A DNA stretch of 64,000 nucleotides from Amblyomma americanum (Eukaryota > Arthropoda > Arachnida > Ixodida > Ixodidae). Location of the stretch: positions 49,006,272 to 49,070,271 of the forward strand of contig NC_135500.1 of assembly GCF_052857255.1 (NCBI RefSeq), given 5' to 3'. The notes beneath the pieces were generated by a model. That model saw nothing but the letters and a program-made list of their open reading frames with translations, was not told where the DNA came from and ran no database searches. Position numbers and translations under genes: made by a program. Positions 49,495 to 61,085 of this stretch are shown piece after piece; the stretch's first letter is position 1; every line of letters starts with the position of its first letter.

Positions 49495-52400
49495 TGAAAC
49501 TAGCGAGATTCACGAACATCGATTTTACATGTCGTCGAAGAGTAGACGAGAGAAAGTTGTAAACTTTTTCGCTCATAACTGCGCGAAAACTTGTATTCCG
49601 GCTCAAAACAACAGGGTACATCGTTTTAGATCGAAACTTGCGAGATTTACGCACTTCGATTTTACAAGTCGTCGAAGAGTCGACGAGAGAAAGCTGTTAG
49701 CTTTTTCTCTCAGAACTGAGCAAAAACTTGAATTCCGGCTCAAAACAACGGGACACATCGTTTTAGGTCGAAAGTAGCGCGATTTACGCACTTCAATTAT
49801 ACAAGTCGTCGAAGAGTAGACGAGAGGAAGGCGTAAACTTTTTCTCTCAGAACTGCGCGAAAACTTGAATTCCGGCTATAAACAACGGGATACATCGTTT
49901 TAGACCGAAACTAGCGAGATTTATGCATTTCGACTTTACAAGTCGTCGAAGAGTAGACGAGAGAGAGCTGTAAGCTTTTTCTCTCAGAACAGCGCGAAAA
50001 GTTGTATTCCGGCTCAAAGCAACGGGATACATCGTTTTAGAACGAAACTAGCGAGATTCACGAACATCGATTTTACAAGTCGTCGAAGAGTTGACGAGAG
50101 AGAGGTGTAAACGTTTTCTCTCAGAACTGCCCGAAAACTTGTATTCCGGCTCAAATCAACGGGATACATCGTTTTAGATCGAAACTAGCGAGATTTACGC
50201 ACTTCGATTTTACAAGTCGTCGAAGAGTAGACGAGAGAAAGCTGTAAACTTTTTCTCTCAGAACTGGGCGAAAACTTCTATTCCGGCTCAAACAACGGGA
50301 TACATTGTTTTAGATCGAAACTAGCAAAATTCACGAACATCGATTTTACAAGTCGTCGAAGAGTAGACAAAAGAAAGTTGTAAACATTTTCTCTCAGAAC
50401 TGCGCAAAACTTGTATTCCGACTAAAAGCAACGAGATACATCGTTTTAGATCAAAACTAGCGAGATTTATGTACTTCGATTTTACAAGTCGTCGAAGAGT
50501 AGACGAGAGAAAGCTATAGGCTTTTTCTCAGAACTGCGCGAAAACTTAAATTCCGGCTCAAAACAACGGGATACATCGTTTTAGATCGAAACTAGAGAGA
50601 TTCAGGATCATAGATTTTACAAGTCGACAAAGGGTAGACGAGAGAAAGCTGTAAACTTTCTCTCAGAACTGCGCGAAAACTTGTATTCCGGCTCAAAACA
50701 ACGGGATACATCGTTTTAGATCGAAATTAGAGAGATTCACGAACATAGATTTTACAAGTCGACAAAGGGTAGACGAGAGAAAGCTGTAAACTTGCAGAAC
50801 TGCGCGAAAACTTAAATTCCGGCTCAAAACAACGGGATACATCGTTTTAGACCGAAACTAGCGAGATTCACGAACATCGATTTTACAAGTCGTCGAAGAG
50901 TAGAAGAGAGAAAGCTGTAAACGTTTTCTCTCAAACTGCGCGAAAACTTGAATTACGGCTCAAAACAACGGGATACATCGTTTTAGATTGAAACTAGCGA
51001 GATTCACGAACATCGATTTTACAAGTCGTCGAAGAGTAGACGAGAGAGAGCTGTAAACGTTTTCTCTCAGAACTGCGCGAAAACTTGTATTCCGGCTCAA
51101 AACAACGGGATACATCGTTTCAGATTGAAACTAGCGAGATTCACGAACATCGATTTTACATGTCGTCGAAGAGTAGACGAGAGGAAGGCGTAAACTTTTT
51201 CTCTCAGAACTGCGCGAAAACTTGAATTCCGGCTATAAACAACGGGATACATCGTTTTAGATCGAAACTAGCGAGATTTACGCATTTCGATTTTACAAGT
51301 CGTCGAAGAGTAGACGAGAGAGAGCTGTAAGCTTTTTCTCTCAGAACAGCGCGAAAAGTTGTATTCCGGCTCAAAGCAACGGGATACATCGTTTTAGAAC
51401 GAAACTAGCGAGATTTACGAACATCGATTTTACAAGTCGTCGAAGAGTTGACGAGAGAAAGCTGTAAACTTGCAGAACTGCGCGAAAACTTAAATTCCGG
51501 CTCAAATCAACGGGATACATCGTTTTAGATCGAAACTAGCGAGATTTACGCACTTCGATTTTACAAGTCGTCGAAGAGTAGACGAGAGAAAGCTGTAATC
51601 TTTTTCTCTCAGAACTGGGCGAAAACTTCTATTCCGGCTCAAACAACGGGATACATTGTTTTAGAACGAAACTAGCGAGATTTACGCACTTCGATTTTAC
51701 AAGTCGTCGAAGAGTAGACGAGAGAAAGCTGTAAACGTTTTCTCTCAGAACTGCGCGAAAACTTGAATTCCGGCTCAAAACAACGGGATACATCGTTTTA
51801 GATCGAAACTAGCGAGATTCACGAACATCGATTTTACAAGTCGTCGAAGAGTAGACGAGAGAAAGCTGAAAGCTTTTTCTCTCAGAACTGCGCGAAAACT
51901 TGTATTCCGGCTCAAAACAACGGGATACATCGTTTCAGATTGAAACTAGCGAGATTCACGAACATCGATTTTACATGTCGTCGAAGAGTAGACGAGAGAA
52001 AGTTGTAAACTTTTTCGCTCATAACTGCGCGAAAACTTGTATTCCGGCTCAAAACAAAAGGGTACATCGTTTTAGATCGAAACTTGCGAGATTTACGCAC
52101 TTCGATTTTACAAGTCGTCGAAGAGTCGACGAGAGAAAGCTGTTAGCTTTTTCTCTCAGAACTGAGCAAAAACTTGAATTCCGGCTCAAAACAACGGGAC
52201 ACATCGTTTTAGGTCGAAAGTAGCGCGATTTACGCACTTCAATTATACAAGTCGTCGAAGAGTAGACGAGAGGAAGGCGTAAACTTTTTCTCTCAGAACT
52301 GCGCGAAAACTTGAATTCCGGCTATAAACAACGGGATACATCGTTTTAGACCGAAACTAGCGAGATTTATGCATTTCGATTTTACAAGTCGTCGAAGAGT

Positions 52401-55400
52401 AGACGAGAGAGAGCTGTAAGCTTTTTCTCTCAGAACAGCGCGAAAAGTTGTATTCCGGCTCAAAGCAACGGGATACATCGTTTTAGAACGAAACTAGCGA
52501 GATTCACGAACATCGATTTTACAAGTCGTCGAAGAGTTGACGAGAGAGAGGTGTAAACGTTTTCTCTCAGAACTGCGCGAAAACTTGTATTCCGGCTCAA
52601 ATCAACGGGATACATCGTTTTAGATCGAATTTAGCGAGATTTACGCACTTCGATTTTACAAGTCGTCGAAGAGTAGACGAGAGAAAGCTGTAAACTTTTT
52701 CTCTCAGAACTGGGCGAAAACTTCTATTCCGGCTCAAACAACGGGATACATTGTTTTAGATCGAAACTAGCAAAATTCACGAACATCGATTTTACAAGTC
52801 GTCGAAGAGTAGACAAAAGAAAGTTGTAAACATTTTCTCTCAGAACTGCGCAAAACTTGTATTCCGACTAAAAGCAACGAGATACATCGTTTTAGATCAA
52901 AACTAGCGAGATTTATGTACTTCGATTTTACAAGTCGTCGAAGAGTAGACGAGAGAAAGCTATAGGCTTTTTCTCAGAACTGCGCGAAAACTTAAATTCC
53001 GGCTCAAAACAACGGGATACATCGTTTTAGATCGAAACTAGAGAGATTCAGGATCATAGATTTTACAAGTCGACAAAGGGTAGACGAGAGAAAGCTGTAA
53101 ACTTTCTCTCAGAACTGCGCGAAAACTTGTATTCCGGCTCAAAACAACGGGATACATCGTTTTAGATCGAAATTAGAGAGATTCACGAACATAGATTTTA
53201 CAAGTCGACAAAGGGTAGACGAGAGAAAGCTGTAAACTTGCAGAACTGCGCGAAAACTTAAATTCCGGCTCAAAACAACGGGATACATCGTTTTAGACCG
53301 AAACTAGCGAGATTCACGAACATCGATTTTACAAGTCGTCGAAGAGTAGAAGAGAGAAAGCTGTAAACGTTTTCTCTCAAACTGCGCGAAAACTTGAATT
53401 ACGGCTCAAAACAACGGGATACATCGTTTTAGATTGAAACTAGCGAGATTCACGAACATCGATTTTACAAGTCGTCGAAGAGTAGACGAGAGAGAGCTGT
53501 AAGCTTTCTCTCTCAGAACAGCGCGAAAAGTTGTATTCCGGCTCAAAGCAACGGGATACATCGTTTTAGAACGAAACTAGCGAGATTCAGGATCATAGAT
53601 TTTACAAGTCGACAAAGAGTAGACAAGAGAAAGCTGAAAGCTTTTTCTCTCAGAACTGCGCGAAAACTTGTATTTCGGCTGAAAACAACGGGATACATCG
53701 TTTCAGATTGAAACTAGCGAGATTCACGAACATCGATTTTACATGTCGTCGAAGAGTAGACGAGAGAAAGTTGTAAACTTTTTCGCTCATAACTGCGCGA
53801 AAACTTGTATTCCGGCTCAAAACAACAGGGTACATCGTTTTAGATCGAAACTAGCGAGATTTACGCACTTCTATTTTACAAGTTGTCGAAGAGTAGACGA
53901 GAGAAAGCTGTAAGCGTTTTCTCTCAGAACTGCGCGAAAACTTGAATTCCGGCTCAAAACAACGGGATACATCGTTTTAGATCGAAACTAGCGAGATTCA
54001 CGAACATCGATTTTACAAGTCGTCGAAGAGTAGACGAGAGAGAGCTGTAAACGTTTTCTCTCAGAACTGCGCGAAAACTTGTATTCCGGCTCAAACCAAC
54101 GGGATACATCGTTTTAGATCAAAACTAGCGAGATTTACGCACTTCGATTTTACAAGTCGTCGAAGAGTAGACAAGAGAAAGCTGAAAGCTTTTTCTCTCA
54201 GAACTGCGCGAAAACTTGTATTCCGGCTCAAAACAACGGGATACATCGTTTCAGATTGAAACTAGCGAGATTCACGAACATCGATTTTACATGTCGTCGA
54301 AGAGTAGACGAGAGAAAGCTGTAAACTTTTTCGCTCATAACTGCGCCAAAACTTGTATTCCGGCTCAAAACAACAGGGTACATCGTTTTAGATCGAAACT
54401 AGCGAGATTTACGCACTTCGATTTTACAAGTCGTCGAAGAGTCGACGAGAGAAAGCTGTTAGCTTTTTCTCTGAGAACTGAGCAAAAACTTGAATTCCGG
54501 CTCAAAACAACGGGATACATCGTTTTAGGTCGAAACTAGCGCGATTTACGCACTTCGATTATACAAGTCGTCGAAGAGTAGACGAGAGGAAGGCGTAAAC
54601 TTTTTCTCTCAGAACTGCGCGAAAACTTGAATTCCGGCTATAAACAACGGGATACATCGTTTTAGAACGAAACTAGCGAGATTCACGAACATCGATTTTA
54701 CAAGTCGTCGAAGAGTTGACGAGAGAGAGGTGTAAACGTTTTCTCTCAGAACTGCGCGAAAACTTGTATTCCGGCTCAAATCAACGGGATACATCGTTTT
54801 AGATCGAAACTAGCGAGATTTACGCACTTCGATTTTACAAGTCGTCGAAGAGTAGACGAGAGAAAGCTGTAAACTTTTTCTCTCAGAACTGGGCGAAAAC
54901 TTCTATTCCGGCTCAAACAACGGGATACATTGTTTTAGATCGAAACTAGCAAAATTCACGAACATCGATTTTACAAGTCGTCGAAGAGTAGACAAGAGAA
55001 AGTTGTAAACATTTTCTCTCAGAACTGCGCAAAATTTGTATTCCGACTAAAAGCAACGAGATACATCGTTTTAGATCAAAACTAGCGAGATTTATGTACT
55101 TCGATTTTACAAGTCGTCGAAGAGTAGACGAGAGAAAGCTATAAGCTTTTTCTCAGAACTGCGCGAAAACTTAAATTCCGGCTAAACAACGGGATACATC
55201 GTTTTAGATCGAAACTAGAGAGATTCAGGATCATAGATTTTACAAGTCGACAAAGGGTAGACGAGAGAAAGCTGTAAACTTTCTCTCAGAACTGCGCGAA
55301 AACTTGTATTCCGGCTCAAAACAACGGGATACATCGTTTTAGATCGAAATTAGAGAGATTCACGAACATAGATTTTACAAGTCGACAAAGGGTAGACGAG

Positions 55401-56490
55401 AGAAAGCTGTAAACTTGCAGAACTGCGCGAAAACTTAAATTCCGGCTCAAAACAACGGGATACATCGTTTTAGACCGAAACTAGCGAGATTCACGAACAT
55501 CGATTTTACAAGTCGTCGAAGAGTAGAAGAGAGAAAGCTGTAAACGTTTTCTCTCAGAACTGCGCGAAAACTTGAATTCCGGCTCAAAACAACGGGATAC
55601 ATCGTTTTAGATCGAAACAAGCGAGATTCACGAACATCGATTTTACAAGTCGTCGAAGAGTAGACGAGAGAGAGCTGTAAACGTTTTCTCTCAGAACTGC
55701 GCGAAAACTGGTATTCCGGCTCAAAACAACGGGATACATCGTTTTAGATCAAAACTAGCGAGATTTACGCACTTCGATTTTACAAGTCGTCGAAGAGTAG
55801 ACAAGAGAAAGCTGAAAGCTTTTTCTCTCAGAACTGCGCGAAAACTTGTATTCCGGCTCAAAACAACGGGATACATCGTTTCAGATTGAAACTAGCGAGA
55901 TTCACGAACATCGATTTTACATGTCGTCGAAGAGTAGACGAGAGAAAGTTGTAAACTTTTTCGCTCATAACTGCGCGAAAACTTGTATTCCGGCTCAAAA
56001 CAACAGGGTACATCGTTTTAGATCGAAACTAGCGAGATTTACGCACTTCGATTTTACAAGTCGTCGAAGAGTAGACGAGAGAGAGCTGTAAGCTTTCTCT
56101 CTCAGAACAGCGCGAAAAGTTGTATTCCGGCTCAAAGCAACGGGATACATCGTTTTAGAACGAAACTAGCGAGATTCAGGATCATAGATTTTACAAGTCG
56201 ACAAAGGGTAGACGAGAGAAAGCTGTAAACTTTCTCTCAGAACTGCGCGAAAACTTGTAATCCGGCTCAAAACCACGGGATACATCGTTTTAGATCAAAA
56301 CGAGCGAGATTTACGCACTTCGATTTTACAAGTCGTCGAAGAGTAGACGAGAGAAAGCTGTAAACGTTTTCTCTCAGAACTGCGCGAAAACTTGAATTCC
56401 GGCTCAAAACAACGGGATACATCGTTTTAGATCGAAACTAGCGAGATTCACGAACATCGATTTTACAAGTCGTCGAAGAGTAGACGAGAG
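49495..56490. repeat. Block III higher-order unit, copy 2 (shortened)
   Basis: Follows copy 1 at offset 8,300 for about 7.0 kb. It ends near 56,490, where 'gagagaaagctgaaagc' replaces 'gagagagagctgtaaacg' and the sequence jumps forward to the start of the next unit, so about 1.3 kb of the unit is missing. It includes both 2,446 bp sub-modules. Confidence 0.8.
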
Positions 56491-59400
56491 AAAGCTGAAA
56501 GCTTTTTCTCTCAGAACTGCGCGAAAACTTGTATTCCGGCTCAAAACAACGGGATACATCGTTTCAGATTGAAACTAGCGAGATTCACGAACATCGATTT
56601 TACATGTCGTCGAAGAGTAGACGAGAGAAAGTTGTAAACTTTTTCGCTCATAACTGCGCGAAAACTTGTATTCCGGCTCAAAACAACAGGGTACATCGTT
56701 TTAGATCGAAACTTGCGAGATTTACGCACTTCGATTTTACAAGTCGTCGAAGAGTCGACGAGAGAAAGCTGTTAGCTTTTTCTCTCAGAACTGAGCAAAA
56801 ACTTGAATTCCGGCTCAAAACAACGGGACACATCGTTTTAGGTCGAAAGTAGCGCGATTTACGCACTTCAATTATACAAGTCGTCGAAGAGTAGACGAGA
56901 GGAAGGCGTAAACTTTTTCTCTCAGAACTGCGCGAAAACTTGAATTCCGGCTATAAACAACGGGATACATCGTTTTAGACCGAAACTAGCGAGATTTATG
57001 CATTTCGATTTTACAAGTCGTCGAAGAGTAGACGAGAGAGAGCTGTAAGCTTTTTCTCTCAGAACAGCGCGAAAAGTTGTATTCCGGCTCAAAGCAACGG
57101 GATACATCGTTTTAGAACGAAACTAGCGAGATTCACGAACATCGATTTTACAAGTCGTCGAAGAGTTGACGAGAGAGAGGTGTAAACGTTTTCTCTCAGA
57201 ACTGCGCGAAAACTTGTATTCCGGCTCAAATCAACGGGATACATCGTTTTAGATCGAATTTAGCGAGATTTACGCACTTCGATTTTACAAGTCGTCGAAG
57301 AGTAGACGAGAGAAAGCTGTAAACTTTTTCTCTCAGAACTGGGCGAAAACTTCTATTCCGGCTCAAACAACGGGATACATTGTTTTAGATCGAAACTAGC
57401 AAAATTCACGAACATCGATTTTACAAGTCGTCGAAGAGTAGACAAAAGAAAGTTGTAAACATTTTCTCTCAGAACTGCGCAAAATTTGTATTCCGACTAA
57501 AAGCAACGAGATACATCGTTTTAGATCAAAACTAGCGAGATTTATGTACTTCGATTTTACAAGTCGTCGAAGAGTAGACGAGAGAAAGCTATAGGCTTTT
57601 TCTCAGAACTGCGCGAAAACTTAAATTCCGGCTCAAAACAACGGGATACATCGTTTTAGATCGAAACTAGAGAGATTCAGGATCATAGATTTTACAAGTC
57701 GACAAAGGGTAGACGAGAGAAAGCTGTAAACTTTCTCTCAGAACTGCGCGAAAACTTGTATTCCGGCTCAAAACAACGGGATACATCGTTTTAGATCGAA
57801 ATTAGAGAGATTCACGAACATAGATTTTACAAGTCGACAAAGGGTAGACGAGAGAAAGCTGTAAACTTGCAGAACTGCGCGAAAACTTGAATTACGGCTC
57901 AAAACAACGGGATACATCGTTTTAGATTGAAACTAGCGAGATTCACGAACATCGATTTTACAAGTCGTCGAAGAGTAGACGAGAGAGAGCTGTAAGCTTT
58001 CTCTCTCAGAACAGCGCGAAAAGTTGTATTCCGGCTCAAAGCAACGGGATACATCGTTTTAGAACGAAACTAGCGAGATTCAGGATCATAGATTTTACAA
58101 GTCGACAAAGAGTAGACAAGAGAAAGCTGAAAGCTTTTTCTCTCAGAACTGCGCGAAAACTTGTATTTCGGCTGAAAACAACGGGATACATCGTTTCAGA
58201 TTGAAACTAGCGAGATTCACGAACATCGATTTTACATGTCGTCGAAGAGTAGACGAGAGAAAGTTGTAAACTTTTTCGCTCATAACTGCGCGAAAACTTG
58301 TATTCCGGCTCAAAACAACAGGGTACATCGTTTTAGATCGAAACTAGCGAGATTTACGCACTTCTATTTTACAAGTTGTCGAAGAGTAGACGAGAGAAAG
58401 CTGTAAGCGTTTTCTCTCAGAACTGCGCGAAAACTTGAATTCCGGCTCAAAACAACGGGATACATCGTTTTAGATCGAAACTAGCGAGATTCACGAACAT
58501 CGATTTTACAAGTCGTCGAAGAGTAGACGAGAGAGAGCTGTAAACGTTTTCTCTCAGAACTGCGCGAAAACTTGTATTCCGGCTCAAAACAACGGGATAC
58601 ATCGTTTTAGATCAAAACTAGCGAGATTTACGCACTTCGATTTTACAAGTCGTCGAAGAGTAGACAAGAGAAAGCTGAAAGCTTTTTCTCTCAGAACTGC
58701 GCGAAAACTTGTATTCCGGCTCAAAACAACGGGATACATCGTTTCAGATTGAAACTAGCGAGATTCACGAACATCGATTTTACATGTCGTCGAAGAGTAG
58801 ACGAGACAAAGCTGTAAACTTTTTCGCTCATAACTGCGCAAAAACTTGTATTCCGGCTTAAAACAACAGGGTACATCGTTTTAGATCGAAACTAGCGAGA
58901 TTTACGCACTTCGATTTTACAAGTCGTCGAAGAGTCGACGAGAGAAAGCTGTTAGCTTTTTCTCTGAGAACTGAGCAAAAACTTGAATTCCGGCTCAAAA
59001 CAACGGGATACATCGTTTTAGGTCGAAACTAGCGCGATTTACGCACTTCGATTATACAAGTCGTCGAAGAGTAGACGAGAGGAAGGCGTAAACTTTTTCT
59101 CTCAGAACTGCGCGAAAACTTGAATTCCGGCTATTACCAACGGGATACATCGTTTTAGAACGAAACTAGCGAGATTCACGAACATCGATTTTACAAGTCG
59201 TCGAAGAGTTGACGAGAGAGAGGTGTAAACGTTTTCTCTCAGAACTGCGCGAAAACTTGTATTCCGGCTCAAATCAACGGGATACATCGTTTTAGATCGA
59301 AACTAGCGAGATTTACGCACTTCGATTTTACAAGTCGTCGAAGAGTAGACGAGAGAAAGCTGTAAACTTTTTCTCTCAGAACTGGGCGAAAACTTCTATT

Positions 59401-60660
59401 CCGGCTCAAACAACGGGATACATTGTTTTAGATCGAAACTAGCAAAATTCACGAACATCGATTTTACAAGTCGTCGAAGAGTAGACAAGAGAAAGTTGTA
59501 AACATTTTCTCTCAGAACTGCGCAAAATTTGTATTCCGACTAAAAGCAACGAGATACATCGTTTTAGATCAAAACTAGCGAGATTTATGTACTTCGATTT
59601 TACAAGTCGTCGAAGAGTAGACGAGAGAAAGCTATAAGCTTTTTCTCAGAACTGCGCGAAAACTTAAATTCCGGCTAAACAACGGGATACATCGTTTTAG
59701 ATCGAAACTAGAGAGATTCACGAACATAGATTTTACAAGTCGACAAAGGGTAGACGAGAGAAAGCTGTAAACTTGCAGAACTGCGCGAAAACTTAAATTC
59801 CGGCTCAAAACAACGGGATACATCGTTTTAGACCGAAACTAGCGAGATTCACGAACATCGATTTTACAAGTCGTCGAAGAGTAGAAGAGAGAAAGCTGTA
59901 AACGTTTTCTCTCAGAACTGCGCGAAAACTTGAATTCCGGCTCAAAACAACGGGATACATCGTTTTAGATCGAAACAAGCGAGATTCACGAACATCGATT
60001 TTACAAGTCGTCGAAGAGTAGACGAGAGAGAGCTGCAAACGTTTTCTCTCAGAACTGCGCGAAAACTGGTATTCCGGCTCAAAACAACGGGATACATCGT
60101 TTTAGATCAAAACTAGCGAGATTTACGCACTTCGATTTTACAAGTCGTCGAAGAGTAGACAAGAGAAAGCTGAAAGCTTTTTCTCTCAGAACTGCGCGAA
60201 AACTTGTATTCCGGCTCAAAACAACGGGATACATCGTTTCAGATTGAAACTAGCGAGATTCACGAACATCGATTTTACATGTCGTCGAAGAGTAGACGAG
60301 AGAAAGTTGTAAACTTTTTCGCTCATAACTGCGCGAAAACTTGTATTCCGGCTCAAAACAACAGGGTACATCGTTTTAGATCGAAACTAGCGAGATTTAC
60401 GCACTTCGATTTTACAAGTCGTCGAAGAGTAGACGAGAGAGAGCTGTAAGCTTTCTCTCTCAGAACAGCGCGAAAAGTTGTATTCCGGCTCAAAGCAACG
60501 GGATACATCGTTTTAGAACGAAACTAGCGAGATTCAGGATCATAGATTTTACAAGTCGACAAAGGGTAGACGAGAGAAAGCTGTAAACTTTCTCTCAGAA
60601 CTGCGCGAAAACTTGTATTCCGGCTCAAAACCACGGGATACATCGTTTTAGATCAAAACG
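56491..60660. repeat. Block III higher-order unit, copy 3 (reduced)
   Basis: Matches 51,862 onward at offset 4,629, then at 4,493 after loss of one monomer near 57,880, then at 4,358 after loss of a second monomer near 59,715. It carries only one 2,446 bp-type sub-module. The variant 'atcgaatttagc' near 57,250 is shared with 44,333 and 52,627 but not with 50,175, so it derives from the second sub-module type. Confidence 0.8.
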
Positions 60661-61085
60661 AGCGAGATTTACGCACTTCGATTTTACAAGTGGTCAAAGA
60701 GTAGACGAGAGAAAGCTGTTAACTTTTTCTCTCAGAACTGAGCGAAAACTTGTATTCCGGCTCAAAACAACGGGATACATTGTTGTAGATCGAAACTAGC
60801 AAAATTCACGAACATCGATTTTACAAGTCGTCGAAGAGTAGACAAGAGAAAGGTGTAAACATTTTCTCTCAGAACTGCGCAAAACTTGTATTCCGACTAA
60901 AAGCAACGAGATAGATCGTTTTAGATCAAAACTAATAAGATTTACGTACTTTGATTTTACAAGTCGTCGAAGAGTAGACGAGAGAGCTGTAAACATTTTC
61001 TCTCAGAACTGCGCCAAAACTTGTATTCCGGCTCAAAATAACGGGATACATCGTTTTAGATCGAAACTAGCGAGATTCACGAACA
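60661..61085. repeat. Tail part 1: block I-type monomers
   Basis: From about 60,660 the sequence stops matching block III and instead follows 10,640-11,065 (offset 50,020): 'acaagtggtcaaagagtaga', 'ttgttgtagatcg', 'aagcaacgagatagatcg' and 'acgtactttgatttt' occur in that order. Private changes are 'actaataagattt' near 60,931 and a two-base deletion in 'gacgagagagctg' near 60,978. Confidence 0.8.

Noticed and set aside
60661..61085. Insertion of a mobile element at the block III/tail junction
   Set aside because: The junction sequence is satellite on both sides and within, with no target-site duplication, terminal repeat or coding capacity. It is better explained by exchange within the array.
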